A stretch of 64,000 nt of DNA from Streptomyces cyaneogriseus subsp. noncyanogenus (GTDB taxonomy: Bacteria > Actinomycetota > Actinomycetes > Streptomycetales > Streptomycetaceae): assembly GCF_000931445.1 (NCBI RefSeq), contig NZ_CP010849.1:930001-994000 (forward strand). The letters are read 5' to 3'. Both the position numbers and the translations under genes were made by a program. This document shows positions 51,833-62,050 of this stretch, in pieces. Under the pieces are notes generated by a model. That model did no database searches. It was not told the DNA's origin and saw only the letters and a list, made by a program, of their open reading frames with translations. How positions within the stretch are numbered: the stretch's first letter is position 1; each line of letters begins with the position of its first letter.

Positions 51833-52600
51833 TCACGCCGTGGTGACGCCGCCCACCCGGCGGGTCAGCTCCCGGGCCGTCTGCGCCACGTGGCCCGCGA
51901 TCCGGTCGCGCTCCGCCTCGTCGGCCGGCTCGCCGGGGAAGGTGACGGAGACCCCGGCGATCGGGTGGGCGTGGTGGTCCAGCACGGGCGCGGCGACGGA
52001 GGACAGGCCCGGCGTCACCTCCCCCTCCTCCGTCGCATAGCCGCGGCGCCGCACCTGGGCCAGCAGGCCGCGCAGTGCCGTCAGCGACGTGGGGCCGACG
52101 CCGTGCCGCTGCACGAAGGCCGACCGGTCCGGGAAGATGGCCCGCACCTGCGCGGGCGGCAGCAGGGCCAGCACCGCCCGGCCGCTGGCGGTCAGATGGG
52201 CCGGCAGCCGCACCCCCACCTCGCTGACCAGGGGCGGCCGGCCCGGGGCCCGTTCCTCGATGACGTAGATGACCTCACGGCCGTGCAGTACGGCGAGGTT
52301 CGCGTTGTGCCCGGTGCGGTCCACGAGCGCGGCCAGGGGCGCCCTCGCCAGCCGCTGGAAGGGCGCCTGGCGCTGGTATCCGGAGGCCAGTTCGAAGGCG
52401 CTGACGCCGAGGCCGTAGCGCCGTTCCTCCGGCAGATGGACGACGAACCCGTCCGCGGCGAGGGTGTCGAGCAGGTGGTACGTCGTCGAGCGGGGCAGGC
52501 CCACGTCGCGGCTGATGGCCGCCGCGGGCACGGGCACGGCCTGCCGCGCCAGATAGCGCAGCACGGCCAGCACCTGGGCGGCGGCCGGGACGATACTCAT
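51833..52600 (-). CDS. IclR-family regulator, divergent from hutH
   Basis: A protein of 255 residues: a winged helix (LAVLRYLARQAVPVPAAAIS, RDVGLPRSTTYHLLDTLAAD) and an IclR effector domain (GHNANLAVLHGREVIYVIEE, VGVRLPAHLTASGRAVLALL). It is divergent from histidine ammonia-lyase across 138 bp that contain a long imperfect inverted repeat, so it probably controls hutH and itself. It is similar in layout to the second IclR protein at 58252, suggesting paralogues. Confidence 0.9.
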   Translation of the reverse strand: MSIVPAAAQVLAVLRYLARQAVPVPAAAISRDVGLPRSTTYHLLDTLAADGFVVHLPEERRYGLGVSAFELASGYQRQAPFQRLARAPLAALVDRTGHNANLAVLHGREVIYVIEERAPGRPPLVSEVGVRLPAHLTASGRAVLALLPPAQVRAIFPDRSAFVQRHGVGPTSLTALRGLLAQVRRRGYATEEGEVTPGLSSVAAPVLDHHAHPIAGVSVTFPGEPADEAERDRIAGHVAQTARELTRRVGGVTTA

Positions 52601-52634
52601 GGGCCGAGCGTAGACCAGGGCAGGCGTAAACCTC

Positions 52635-52686
52635 CTGTCTGGTATCTCAGACCGTCTCGTACCGTCTCGTCTGGGATACCAGACAG
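52635..52686. promoter_or_regulatory. Long inverted repeat in the iclR/hutH promoter
   Basis: Arms of 18 bp (CTGTCTGGTATCTCAGAC and GTCTGGGATACCAGACAG) with a single mismatch, 16 bp apart. A 10-bp tandem repeat (ACCGTCTCGT twice, 52651-52670) fills the centre. It is a probable IclR binding site. Confidence 0.75.
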
Positions 52687-52738
52687 TTCCGGACCGGATG
52701 ATCTCGCGAACCGCGTCGGCCTGCGGCTTCATAGGAAC

Positions 52739-54274
52739 ATGACCGTTGTTGTTGGTGTCGGCCCGCTCTCCGCCGGCGAAGTCGTGTCCGTTGCCCGTCT
52801 CGGGACCCCCGTGGCCCTCGCCCCGGAGGCGCTCAAGGAAATCGCCCGCAGTCGCGAGGTCGTCCAAGCCCTCGCCGACGACGCCAAGCCCCACTACGGC
52901 GTCTCCACCGGCTTCGGCGCGCTCGCCACCCGCCACATCCCCACCGAGCTGCGGGCCCAGCTCCAGCGCAGCCTGGTGCGTTCGCACGCCGCAGGCTCGG
53001 GTCCCGAGGTGGAGCGCGAGGTCGTCCGGGCGCTGATGCTGCTGCGTCTGTCCACCCTCGCCACGGGCCGTACGGGCGTGCGGACACAGACCGCCGAGAC
53101 CTACGCCGCGCTGCTGAACGCCGGCATCACCCCGGTCGTGCACGAGTACGGCTCGCTCGGCTGCTCCGGCGACCTGGCCCCCCTCGCGCACTGCGCGCTG
53201 GCCGTCATGGGCGAGGGCGAGGTCCGCACCGCCGACGGCGTGCGCAAGCCCGCCGCCGAGGCGCTCGCCGAGGCGGGCATCGCCCCGGTCGTCCTGGAGG
53301 AGAAGGAGGGCCTCGCCCTCATCAACGGCACCGACGGCATGCTCGGCATGCTCGTCCTCGCCGCCCACGACCTGCGCCGTCTGCTGCGCACGGCCGACAT
53401 CGCCGCCGCGATGAGCGTCGAGGGCCAGCTCGGCACCGACGCGGTGTTCGCCGCCGACCTCCAGGCGCTGCGCCCGCACCCGGGCCAGGCGGACAGCGCC
53501 GGCAACCTGCGCTCCCTGCTCGCCGACTCGGCGATCGTCGCCAGCCACAAGGGGCCGGAGTGCACCCGCGTCCAGGACGCGTACTCGCTGCGCTGCACCC
53601 CGCAGGTCCACGGCACGGCCCGCGACACCCTCGCCCACGCCGAGCTGGTCGCCTACCGCGAGCTGGCCAGCGCCGTCGACAACCCCGTCGTCACCCTCGA
53701 CGGACGGGTGGAGAGCAACGGCAACTTCCACGGCGCCCCGGTCGCCGCCGTGCTCGACTTCCTCGCCATCTCGGTCGCCGACGTCGCCTCGATCTCCGAG
53801 CGCCGCACCGACCGGTTCCTCGACCCCGCCCGCAACCGCGGCCTCAACGCCTTCCTGGCCGACGACCCCGGGGTCGACTCGGGCCACATGATCGCGCAGT
53901 ACACGCAGGCCGCGATCGTCTCCGAGCTCAAGCGGCTCGCCGCCCCCGCCTCCGTCGACTCGATCCCCTCCAGCGCCATGCAGGAGGACCACGTCTCCAT
54001 GGGCTGGTCCGCCGCCCGCAAGCTGCGCCGCGCCATCGACGGACTCGGCCGCGTCCTCGCCGTGGAGCTCTACACCGCCGCCCGCGCCCTGGACCTGCGG
54101 GCCCCGCTGACGCCGGGACCGGCCACGGCGGCGGTGCGCGACGGGCTGCGCGAGACGGTCGAGGGCCCCGGCACGGACCGCTGGCTCGCCCCCGAGATCG
54201 AGGCGGCCGTCCAGTACGTCGCCTCCGGCCGCGCCCTGGCCGCCGCGGAGTCGGTCACCGGCCCGCTGGCCTGA
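52739..54274 (+). CDS. hutH: Histidine ammonia-lyase
   Basis: A protein of 511 residues that removes ammonia from L-histidine to give urocanate, the first step of histidine degradation. It shows the Tyr-containing HYGVSTGFGALATRHIP, the MIO prosthetic-group region GSLGCSGDLAPLAH (here Cys-Ser-Gly instead of the more common Ala-Ser-Gly), and QVQDAYSLRC-like and SAMQEDHVSMGW signatures. A cytoplasmic homotetramer is expected. It has its own IclR-linked promoter, and a strong hairpin follows. Confidence 0.95.
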   Translation: MTVVVGVGPLSAGEVVSVARLGTPVALAPEALKEIARSREVVQALADDAKPHYGVSTGFGALATRHIPTELRAQLQRSLVRSHAAGSGPEVEREVVRALMLLRLSTLATGRTGVRTQTAETYAALLNAGITPVVHEYGSLGCSGDLAPLAHCALAVMGEGEVRTADGVRKPAAEALAEAGIAPVVLEEKEGLALINGTDGMLGMLVLAAHDLRRLLRTADIAAAMSVEGQLGTDAVFAADLQALRPHPGQADSAGNLRSLLADSAIVASHKGPECTRVQDAYSLRCTPQVHGTARDTLAHAELVAYRELASAVDNPVVTLDGRVESNGNFHGAPVAAVLDFLAISVADVASISERRTDRFLDPARNRGLNAFLADDPGVDSGHMIAQYTQAAIVSELKRLAAPASVDSIPSSAMQEDHVSMGWSAARKLRRAIDGLGRVLAVELYTAARALDLRAPLTPGPATAAVRDGLRETVEGPGTDRWLAPEIEAAVQYVASGRALAAAESVTGPLA

Positions 54275-54293
54275 CCGGGCCGCCGTCGCGCAC

Positions 54294-54323
54294 GCCCTCC
54301 CGGCCCGTACGGGCCGGGAGGGC
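54294..54323 (+). terminator. Strong hairpin after hutH
   Basis: A perfect 30-bp palindrome with 13-bp GC arms (GCCCTCCCGGCCC) around GTAC, 20 bp after the stop. Confidence 0.75.
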
Positions 54324-54512
54324 GCCATCGTCTGCGCCGGACGCGTCCGGACGTACCCCTTGGGGGACGGACCCCGGTGCGGGCCTTCTCCATGCGTGGG
54401 CGCGCCGCCGCCCGGCTCCGCCGTGATGGTCCGCCACGGCCTCGGCGTCGACGGCTTCGCGGCCGCCGTCGCCCTGGCCGCCGAGCCGGCCGGGCGGCCC
54501 TCGCATCGGGAA

Positions 54513-54536
54513 AGCCGCGGCCGCCAGGCCGCGGCT
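54513..54536. terminator. Hairpin downstream of hutG
   Basis: AGCCGCGGCC pairs perfectly with GGCCGCGGCT across 4 nt. It lies 67 bp beyond the hutG stop. The space between this and the hutH hairpin (54324-54512) shows no supported gene. Confidence 0.6.
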
Positions 54537-54602
54537 CTCGTAGCTCGCACGGCCTGGCGGCCTGTTCGGGGGCGGGCCGGTGGCCCGCACGCGAGGGGGG
54601 TG

Positions 54603-55589
54603 TCACCTACGGGCGGTCGCCATGCGGTGGATCAGGCGGGCGCCGGCGCGTGCCGTGCGCTGGTCCACGTCGAACTCCGGATTCAGCTCGGCGATGTCGC
54701 AGACCGCCAGCTTGCCGCTGGCCGCCACCCGGTGGCAGACGCGCTCGATGACGTCCATCGGCACCCCGTAGGCGGCGGGGGCGCTGACGCCCGGCGCCAC
54801 CGCGGCGGGGAGCACATCGAGGTCGATGCTCAGGTGCACGATGTCGCAGCTCGCGAGGAACTCGTCGACGAACGCCTCGGTGCGCGCCAGGTCCGGCAGA
54901 CCGCACTCGGTGTCCGGCAGATACCGCACACCGAGCCGGTCCGCGGTGTGGAACAGCCGCTGCGTGTTGCTGGGCTGGCTGACGCCGAGCACCCAGTAGT
55001 CGAAATCCCGGCCGTGCCGCTCCTCGCTCCGCGCGATCTGCAGGAAGGGGGTGCCGGAGCTGGGCCGGACGTCGTCGCGCAGGTCGAAGTGCGCGTCGAG
55101 GTTCAAGACCCCCAGACGGCCGCCCTCCCGCAGCGCCCGCGTCCGCTCCAGCCCGCGGTAGCTGCCGTACGCGACCTCGTGGCCGCCGCCCAGCACCATC
55201 ACCGGATGGCCCAGGTCGACGAGCGCGGCCACCAGGCGCCCGAGGCGCTCCTGTCCCGTTTCCAGGGCGTCCTCGCCGTCCCCGGCGACCTCGATGTCAC
55301 CGGCGTCGAACGCGCGCAGCGGCACCGGCAGCGCCATCGACGCGAGGGCGCGGCGCAGGGCGTCCGGGCCGTGCGCGGCGCCCGGCCGGCCCTTGTTGCG
55401 GCGGACGCCCTCGTCGCTGCGGAAGCCGACGAAGGCGAGGTCCCCCGGCGCCGCCCGCTCGGGGTCGAGCTGCACGGCATGGTGCCAGCGCAGGTTCTCG
55501 GCACCGGGGCCGTCGTCCCGTCCGGTCCACGGCGTGGCCGGGACGTCCGGGCGCGGGTACCGGGCTTCCCGGTCGGTCGCCACGCTCAC
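54603..55589 (-). CDS. hutG: Formimidoylglutamase (arginase/ureohydrolase family)
   Basis: A protein of 328 residues with the binuclear manganese motifs of ureohydrolases: [24 protein letters not shown], and [20 protein letters not shown]. With urocanase directly upstream, hydrolysis of N-formimidoyl-L-glutamate to glutamate and formamide is the likely reaction. The GTG start overlaps the TGA of hutU (GTGA), indicating translational coupling; a second GTG is at 55583. Confidence 0.88.
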   Translation of the reverse strand: MSVATDREARYPRPDVPATPWTGRDDGPGAENLRWHHAVQLDPERAAPGDLAFVGFRSDEGVRRNKGRPGAAHGPDALRRALASMALPVPLRAFDAGDIEVAGDGEDALETGQERLGRLVAALVDLGHPVMVLGGGHEVAYGSYRGLERTRALREGGRLGVLNLDAHFDLRDDVRPSSGTPFLQIARSEERHGRDFDYWVLGVSQPSNTQRLFHTADRLGVRYLPDTECGLPDLARTEAFVDEFLASCDIVHLSIDLDVLPAAVAPGVSAPAAYGVPMDVIERVCHRVAASGKLAVCDIAELNPEFDVDQRTARAGARLIHRMATARR

Positions 55590-57271
55590 GCCGCGCCGTC
55601 CTCGGTCTCCGTCATCGGGACGCGCACCCCGCGCTCCTTGGCCACCGAGGCGGCGTGCTCGTATCCGGCGTCGACGTGCCGGATGACGCCCATGCCCGGG
55701 TCGTTGGTCAGTACGCGGGCGAGCTTGCGGGCCGCCAGCTCGGTGCCGTCGGCGACGCACACCTGGCCGGCGTGAATGGAGCGGCCCATGCCGACGCCGC
55801 CGCCGTGGTGGATGGAGACCCACGAGGCACCGGAAGCGGTGTTCACCAGGGCGTTGAGCAGGGGCCAGTCGGCGATGGCGTCGGAGCCGTCGAGCATCGC
55901 CTCGGTCTCGCGGTAGGGCGAGGCCACGGAGCCGGAGTCGAGGTGGTCGCGGCCGATGACGATGGGGGCGGACAGCTCGCCGGAGGCGACCATCTCGTTG
56001 AAGCGCAGTCCGGCGCGGTGCCGCTCGCCGTAGCCCAGCCAGCAGATACGGGCGGGCAGGCCCTCGAACGCCACGCGCTCGCCGGCCAGCTTCAGCCAGC
56101 GGTGCAGGTGCTCGTTGTCCGGGAAGAGCTCCATGATGGCCCGGTCGGTGGCCTCGATGTCCTTCGGGTCGCCGGAGAGGGCGGCCCAGCGGAAGGGGCC
56201 GAGGCCCTCCTCGAACAGCGGCCGGATGTGGGCGGGCACGAAGCCGGGGAAGTCGAACGCCCGCTGGTAGCCGGCCTTGCGGGCCTCGTCGCGGATCGAG
56301 TTGCCGTAGTCGAAGACCTCGGCGCCGGCGTCGAGGAAGCCGACCATGGCCTCGACCTGCCGGGCCATGGAGGCGCGGGAGCGCTCGGTGAAGCCGGCCG
56401 GGTCCTTGCGGGCCTGCTCGCGCCACTCCTTCACGCTCACACCGACGGGGAGGTAGGACAGCGGGTCGTGGGCGCTGGTCTGGTCGGTGACGATGTCGAT
56501 GGGCGCGCCCCGCCGGAGCAGTTCGGGGAAGACCTCGGCGGCGTTGCCGAGCAGGCCGATGGAGAGCGGCCTGCGGGCGTCGCGGGCCTCGACGGCGAGG
56601 CGCAGGGCGTGGTCCAGGTCGTCGGCGGCGACATCGAGGTAGCGGTGGGCGATGCGGCGCTCGATGCGCGTCGGGTCGCAGTCGACGCAGAGGGCCACGC
56701 CGTCGTTCATGGTGACGGCCAGCGGCTGGGCGCCGCCCATGCCGCCGAGGCCGGCGGTGAGGGTGAGGGTGCCGGCCAGGCTGCCGCCGAACTTCTTGCG
56801 GGCGACGGCGCCGAAGGTCTCGTACGTGCCCTGGAGGATGCCCTGGCTGCCGATGTAGATCCAGGAACCGGCCGTCATCTGGCCGTACATCGTCAGCCCC
56901 CGGGCCTCCAGCGACCGGAACTCCTCCCAGTTGGCCCAGTCGCCGACCAGGTTGGAGTTGGCCAGCAGCACGCGCGGCGCCCACTCGTTGGTGCGCATCA
57001 CGCCGACGGGCTTGCCGGACTGCACCAGCAGCGTCTCGTCGTCCTTGAGCGTCTTCAGCGTCCGGACGATGGCGTCGTACGCCTCCCGGTTGCGGGCGGC
57101 CTTTCCGGTGCCGCCGTAGACGACGAGGTCCTCGGGGTGCTCGGCGACCTCGGGGTCGAGGTTGTTCATGAGCATCCGCAGGGCGGCTTCCTGCTGCCAG
57201 CCGAGGCAGTTCAGTTCGGTGCCGCGCGGGGCCCGGACGGCGCCCGGCGCGTCGGGGGAAACGCTGGTCAC
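55586..57271 (-). CDS. hutU: Urocanate hydratase (urocanase)
   Basis: A protein of 561 residues, full family length. Typical segments are [40 protein letters not shown], the NAD-binding [20 protein letters not shown], the catalytic-Cys segment [17 protein letters not shown], and [19 protein letters not shown]. It converts urocanate to imidazolonepropionate with tightly bound NAD. It is the first gene of a two-gene operon with hutG and is divergent from the HutC-like regulator. Imidazolonepropionase is not in the window. Confidence 0.95.
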   Translation of the reverse strand: MTSVSPDAPGAVRAPRGTELNCLGWQQEAALRMLMNNLDPEVAEHPEDLVVYGGTGKAARNREAYDAIVRTLKTLKDDETLLVQSGKPVGVMRTNEWAPRVLLANSNLVGDWANWEEFRSLEARGLTMYGQMTAGSWIYIGSQGILQGTYETFGAVARKKFGGSLAGTLTLTAGLGGMGGAQPLAVTMNDGVALCVDCDPTRIERRIAHRYLDVAADDLDHALRLAVEARDARRPLSIGLLGNAAEVFPELLRRGAPIDIVTDQTSAHDPLSYLPVGVSVKEWREQARKDPAGFTERSRASMARQVEAMVGFLDAGAEVFDYGNSIRDEARKAGYQRAFDFPGFVPAHIRPLFEEGLGPFRWAALSGDPKDIEATDRAIMELFPDNEHLHRWLKLAGERVAFEGLPARICWLGYGERHRAGLRFNEMVASGELSAPIVIGRDHLDSGSVASPYRETEAMLDGSDAIADWPLLNALVNTASGASWVSIHHGGGVGMGRSIHAGQVCVADGTELAARKLARVLTNDPGMGVIRHVDAGYEHAASVAKERGVRVPMTETEDGAA

Positions 57272-57435
57272 ATGCGCTCCTCACAGAGGGATCGAGCAGT
57301 TGCCCCGCCATGACACGGCAGCGGCGGACCCGGAGCCAGCGCCGCCTGCGGCTTTTCTCGGATCCGAGACCCTTCCCCGCGTCCCGTCGGCATCGGCGCC
57401 TTAGCGAGGGGGACCCCGAGGACCTCTCGCTTAGG

Positions 57436-58248
57436 ATGCGGGTCGGGTACGAGGCGGCGGCAGCGGAGCGGATGGCGAGGACGGTGGGCGGCTTGGTCGT
57501 GGATCCAGCGGAGCTGGGCCGGCTGTACGAGCGGCGCACGGCGGCCACCGCTCCGGCGTACCAGCGCGTCAAGGACCTCGTCGTCCGGCAGATCGCGGAC
57601 GGCCACTGGCGAGCGGACGACGCCCTGCCGTCGGAGAGCCAGTTCGTCGAGGCGCTCGGCCTGTCCCGTATGACGGTCAACCGCGCCCTGCGCGAGCTGG
57701 CCACCGAGGGCGTCATCCGGCGGGTCATGGGGGTGGGCAGCTTCGTCGCCCCGGCGAAGGCCAGCTCCGCGCTGCTGGAGGTGCACAACATCGCCGAGGA
57801 GGTGGGCCGCCGGGGCCACCGGTACGAGGCGCGGGTGCTGTCCGTGCGTGAGGAGCGGGCCGACGAGAAGACCGGTGCCCACCTCGGTCTCGGCGAGGGC
57901 CGGCCGGTCTTCCACTCAAGGGTGGTGCACTACGAGGACGGAGTGGCGCTCCAGTTGGAGGACCGCTACGTCAATCCGGCCTTCGCGCCCGGTTATCTGG
58001 AGCAGGACTTCACCCGGCAGACGCCGTTCGCCTTCCTGTCCAAGGTCGCGCCGCTGGGCAAGGGCGAGCACATCGTGGAAGCGGTGCTGGCGTCGCCGGA
58101 GGAGTGCGCGATCCTCGGCATCGCCCCGTCCGAGCCCTGCCTGCTGATCCACCGCCGCACATGGTCGCGGGACGCGCTGGTCAGCATCGCGCGGCTGCTG
58201 CACCCCGGCTCGCGCTACCGCCTGGAGGGCGCGTTCGCCACGCACTGA
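57436..58248 (+). CDS. hutC: GntR/HutC-family histidine-utilisation repressor
   Basis: A protein of about 270 residues with a GntR winged helix (YQRVKDLVVRQIADGHWRAD, LPSESQFVEALGLSRMTVNR, ALRELATEGVIRRVMGVGSF) and a UTRA ligand domain (GHRYEARVLSVREERADEKT, GVALQLEDRYVNPAFAPGYL, EHIVEAVLASPEECAILGI). UTRA domains of HutC bind urocanate, which releases the repressor. Divergence from hutU supports the name. The start is uncertain: ATG 57436 and ATG 57472 are both possible, and the first conserved residues begin near 57555. Confidence 0.88.
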   Translation: MRVGYEAAAAERMARTVGGLVVDPAELGRLYERRTAATAPAYQRVKDLVVRQIADGHWRADDALPSESQFVEALGLSRMTVNRALRELATEGVIRRVMGVGSFVAPAKASSALLEVHNIAEEVGRRGHRYEARVLSVREERADEKTGAHLGLGEGRPVFHSRVVHYEDGVALQLEDRYVNPAFAPGYLEQDFTRQTPFAFLSKVAPLGKGEHIVEAVLASPEECAILGIAPSEPCLLIHRRTWSRDALVSIARLLHPGSRYRLEGAFATH

Positions 58249-58251
58249 CGC

Positions 58252-59136
58252 TCAGGCGGCGGCCTCGCCCGGCCCCGTCGTCGTCCTCGTCGGCGTCGGC
58301 GTCGTCGTCGTCGGCGGCGGCGGCGCATGGCCCGAGACGGCGGCGGTCAGCCGTGCGGCGCCCTGCCGCAGGATGTCCCGCATCTCGTCCGTGTCGTGCC
58401 GGCAGTGGTGGCGGCGCCAGGTGCTGCTGATCGCCGCGACGGGCCGTCCGTTGTGGTCGAACGCCGCCACTCCCATCGAGCAGAACCCCTGGGTGACCAG
58501 TTCGACCTCCTGCGACCAGCCGCGCTCCCGTTCCCAGGCCAGCTCGCCGATCAGTCCCGGCAGTGTGCGCGGTCCCTTGCCGGTACGGGTGGTCAGGTCG
58601 CCGGGCCGGGGGAAGAGCGCCCGCAGTTGCGCCTCGGAGGTGTGGGCGAGGATGGCGCGCCCGTTGGCCGTGAGGTGGGCCGGCAGGCGTACCCCGATGT
58701 CGGTGACCAGGGCGATGTCGATGTCACCGGCCCGGCCCGCGGGCGGCCGTTCCTTGAGCAGGTAGACGGTCTCCGCGCCGTGCAGGATGCCCAGGTGCAC
58801 CGTCTGGCCGAGGCGGCTCGCGAGGGTGCGCAGGATGGGCTGGGCGAGCCGCTCCAGGGGCTCGTGGCGCAGATAGGCGGAGCCCACCTCGAAGGAGGTG
58901 ACGCCGAGCCCGTAGGCGCGCTCCGCCGGCACATGGGTGACGAAGCCGCGGTCGGCCAGGACGGTGAGGATGTGGTACGCCGACGACCGCGGAATGCCCA
59001 GGTCGCGGGCGAGCGTCGCGGCCTGCACCAGCCCGGGCCGTCCGGCGAGGTACACCAGCATGTCCAGCGCCCGGCCGACCGCCGGTGAGGCGCTCGAGGA
59101 CGACGACGTGCCCGGCGTTGACGCGCATTCACTCAT
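58252..59136 (-). CDS. IclR-family regulator, divergent from the amino-acid permease
   Basis: A protein of 294 residues: a Ser/Thr-rich leader, winged helix (ALDMLVYLAGRPGLVQAATL, ARDLGIPRSSAYHILTVLAD), IclR effector domain (GQTVHLGILHGAETVYLLKE, GVRLPAHLTANGRAILAHTS) and a low-complexity Pro/Thr tail (about residues 272-285). It ends 3 bp from the hutC stop (convergent). ATG at 59136 was chosen because upstream residues are not protein-like. A perfect palindrome lies 20 bp upstream, between it and the permease gene. Confidence 0.9.
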   Translation of the reverse strand: MSECASTPGTSSSSSASPAVGRALDMLVYLAGRPGLVQAATLARDLGIPRSSAYHILTVLADRGFVTHVPAERAYGLGVTSFEVGSAYLRHEPLERLAQPILRTLASRLGQTVHLGILHGAETVYLLKERPPAGRAGDIDIALVTDIGVRLPAHLTANGRAILAHTSEAQLRALFPRPGDLTTRTGKGPRTLPGLIGELAWERERGWSQEVELVTQGFCSMGVAAFDHNGRPVAAISSTWRRHHCRHDTDEMRDILRQGAARLTAAVSGHAPPPPTTTTPTPTRTTTGPGEAAA

Positions 59137-59155
59137 CGGGCCACCCCTTGACGCT

Positions 59156-59179
59156 CCTGTATAGGCAGGAATATACAGG
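59156..59179. promoter_or_regulatory. Palindrome CCTGTATA-N8-TATACAGG
   Basis: Perfect 8-bp AT-rich arms in the iclR/permease divergent promoter. It is a probable binding site of the adjacent IclR protein. Confidence 0.7.
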
Positions 59180-59284
59180 CACCCGTCCGCCGCCCGGGAG
59201 TTCGGACGACGGACCGGCGCGGCCGCGACAGACCTCGCTCCGTCATGCCTTCCGGCGCACACCCCGAAGAGGGAGACACTCGTT

Positions 59285-60739
59285 TTGCGTACCGACACCG
59301 CCGGCCTGAGCAGAGGGCTCCGTTCCCGGCACATCCGCTTCATCGCCCTCGGCTCCGCCATCGGCACGGGGCTGTTCTACGGCTCCTCCGAGTCCATCAA
59401 GGCCGGCGGGCCCGCGGTGCTCCTGGCCTATCTGATCGGCGGAGCCGCCGTCTTCCTCGTGCTGCGGTCCCTCGGCGAGATGGCCGTGGCCTCCCCGAGC
59501 GCCGGATCCTTCGGCGAGTACGCGACCCGGCATCTGGGCCCGCTCGCCGGATTCACCACGGGCTGGACGTACGCCTTCGAAATGGTCATCGTCTGCGTGG
59601 CGGACATCACCGCGGTCGGCGTCTACATGGGCTTCTGGTTCCCCGGCGTGCCGCGCTGGATCTGGGTGCTGGCCGCCGTCCTGCTCATCGGCGCGCTCAA
59701 CCTCGTCAGCGTCAAGGTCTTCGGCGAGCTGGAGTTCTGGCTCTCCCTGGTGAAGATCGTGGCGATCGTCGCGATGATCCTCGCCGGCATCTGCGTGATC
59801 GCCTTCGGCCTCGGCGACGGCGACGGCCATGTCGGTCTGTCGAACCTGTGGAGCCACGGGGGATTCTTCGCGGGCGGCGCCGACGGTTTCGTCCTCTCCT
59901 TCGCCGTCGTGATGTTCGCCTTCGGCGGCACGGAGATCATCGGTGTCACGGCGGGTGAGGCGGAGTCCCCGGAGAAGACCATCCCGAGCGCGGTCAACTC
60001 CATCCCGCTGCGGATCATCCTCTTCTACGTCCTGACCCTCGCGGTGATCATGTCGATCACCCCCTGGCAGGACATCGACGCCTCGGGCAGCCCCTTCGTC
60101 GAGATCTTCGCCGGTGTCGGGCTCAAGTCGGCGGCCGCCGTGCTGAACCTCGTGGTGCTGACCGCCGCCCTGTCGGCGATCAACAGCGACATCTTCGCCG
60201 CGGGCCGCACCATGTTCGGCCTGGCGGAGCGGCGCCAGGGCCCCGCGGTCATGCTGCGGGTCACCCGCAACGGCGTGCCGTGGGTGACGACCCTCGTCAT
60301 GATCGGGGCCCTGCTGTTCGGCGTGCTGATGAACGTCCTGATGCCCGGCGAGATCTTCCTGGTCATCTCCTCGATCGCGACGTTCGCCACCGTCTGGGTG
60401 TGGCTGATGATCCTGCTCACCCATGTGAAGGCACGCCGGACGATGTCCGCCGCGGAGGCGGCGTCCCTGAGGTTCCCCGCCCCCTTCTGGCCCTACGGCC
60501 AGATCGCCGCCATCGTCTTCATGGCCGCGGTCATGGTGTTGCTCGGCTTCCACGAGAGCACGCGGGTCGCCCTCGTCGTCGGCGCCGTCTGGCTGGCCCT
60601 CCTCGCGGGCGTCCACGCCCTCCGGGTCCGCCCGCGCCGTCCCGGCCCCCGGCCCGCGGCCGCCTCGCGGGAGAGCGGGGCCGGGACGCCGGACAGGGAT
60701 CTGGCCGGGCTTGAGGGCCCGGCGGGCACCCCGCGCTGA
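59285..60739 (+). CDS. APC-family amino-acid permease
   Basis: A membrane protein of 484 residues with about 12 helices. The family N-terminus reads [20 protein letters not shown], followed by [40 protein letters not shown] and [20 protein letters not shown]. It belongs to the proline/histidine/aromatic type of proton-coupled amino-acid transporters. Next to hut genes, histidine (or urocanate-related) uptake is a fair guess, not proven. TTG start after GAGGGAGA. The hydrophilic C-terminal tail is about 40 residues. Confidence 0.88.
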   Translation: MRTDTAGLSRGLRSRHIRFIALGSAIGTGLFYGSSESIKAGGPAVLLAYLIGGAAVFLVLRSLGEMAVASPSAGSFGEYATRHLGPLAGFTTGWTYAFEMVIVCVADITAVGVYMGFWFPGVPRWIWVLAAVLLIGALNLVSVKVFGELEFWLSLVKIVAIVAMILAGICVIAFGLGDGDGHVGLSNLWSHGGFFAGGADGFVLSFAVVMFAFGGTEIIGVTAGEAESPEKTIPSAVNSIPLRIILFYVLTLAVIMSITPWQDIDASGSPFVEIFAGVGLKSAAAVLNLVVLTAALSAINSDIFAAGRTMFGLAERRQGPAVMLRVTRNGVPWVTTLVMIGALLFGVLMNVLMPGEIFLVISSIATFATVWVWLMILLTHVKARRTMSAAEAASLRFPAPFWPYGQIAAIVFMAAVMVLLGFHESTRVALVVGAVWLALLAGVHALRVRPRRPGPRPAAASRESGAGTPDRDLAGLEGPAGTPR

Positions 60740-60826
60740 CAGCCGGCGGCGACCGCCCCACTCGCGGACGGACTTCGCCGGGCCGGGCCGGGGCGGCGCC
60801 CGACCCGGCGAGTTGGGACAGCGCGC

Positions 60827-62050
60827 CTACCGGCTCGCGTCCGCTCCCCGGGTGATCATTTCGTCGATCTCCGCGGCATGTGCCGTCTCCTCGGCGGCGA
60901 ACCGTCGCGCGTCCAGCGTGTCGGCGATCTCGTCGTCCTGGCGCATCAGCCGGTCCAGGTCGCTCGCCCGGACGTCCCCGTCGCACAGTGCGGCGAACGC
61001 CTCCCGCACGTCGGGGCTCCACAGCCCGATGTCCCTGACGCAGGGCGCGATCCGGGAGAACAGCGCCCGGCGGAAGACACCGAGCCGGTCGCTCTCCTCG
61101 GCGAGGAGCCGCTCCGCGTCCCGGGCGGTGTCTCCCGAGCGCTCCAGCGAGACCATCCTCACCTCGATCGCGGGGTACTCGCTGGAGACGGTGCGGCCGA
61201 GCGCCCAGAGGGCGGCGGCCTCGGGTGCCTGGGGGCGTTCCGGGGCCGGGAAGAGCCCCGTCGGGGGCAGGACGAGCCACAGCGAGGCGTCCCGGAAGGT
61301 GTCGAGGGCGGCCGCCACGTCCCGGACGCGGCAGGCGGCGCGCGTGATGGCGGTGGCCGGGTCGCAGGCCGGGACGGCGGGGTCCAGGAGCAGGGCGACG
61401 CGCACGGAGGAGTCCGGTTCGGACGGCACCACGGCGGCCCAGTCCGCTCCGTCGAGCGGCAGGGCCGGGGCGCCGAGTGCCTCGGCGAGCCGCCCGGAGA
61501 GCGCGTCGGAGGGGGCGGCCGCCACCAGCCCCGGCCGTCCGGCCGCGGTGCCGTGGCGGGCGGCGGGCAGGTGGCGGCGGGTGCGGCGGCGCGGCGGGCG
61601 AGGATCACCGAGTCGCTCGCGCGGGGCGCGTCCGGCGCCTCCCCGGTGCAGGCCACGGCGTCGAACCCGTGGGACCCGAGCAGTGCCCTCCACTGCTCCC
61701 GGGTCATGAGGGGAGAGTCCCGCCGCAGGTCGGTGTCCGTGTAGTCCCAGTAGTCGTCCAGTACGCCGAAGAAGGTGGACACCCAGTCGCTGTCGTGGCT
61801 CTCCAGCGCCAGCAGCATGCCGCCGTCGGCGAGCAGCCCGGCGAGCCGGTCGACGGCGGCGGCCAGGTCCCGGGCGGTGTGCAGCGCGTTGGCGGCGATC
61901 ACCACGTCGAACTGGTCCGCCCGCAGGCCCTGGTCAACGGGATCGCGGTCGAGATCGAAGGTGGCGTACTCCACGAAGTCGTACGCGGCGAAGCGGGCCT
62001 TCGCCTTGGCCAGGAAGCCGGCCGAGCGGTCGGAGCCGTCCGAAGCGGTC
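60827..62050 (-). pseudogene. Relic of a type I PKS methyltransferase and pseudo-KR region, frameshifted
   Basis: From about 62045 the minus strand reads as the core of a C-methyltransferase domain of the kind built into type I PKSs (DRSAGFLAKAKARFAAYDFV, FDVVIAANALHTARDLAAAV, LLALESHDSDWVSTFFGVLD). Near 61570 the frame changes and continues as a PKS-type structural KR segment (ALWALGRTVSSEYPAIEVRM) and an unrecognised helical end that stops at 60827. There is no KS, AT or ACP around it. Confidence 0.6.

Noticed and set aside
54324..54512. A small gene between the hutH and hutG terminators
   Set aside because: Short frames exist on both strands, but none has a ribosome site or recognisable protein features.
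57310..57435. An N-terminal extension of HutC from 57310
   Set aside because: The residues are Arg-rich and unlike the GntR family, and this stretch is the hutU/hutC promoter.
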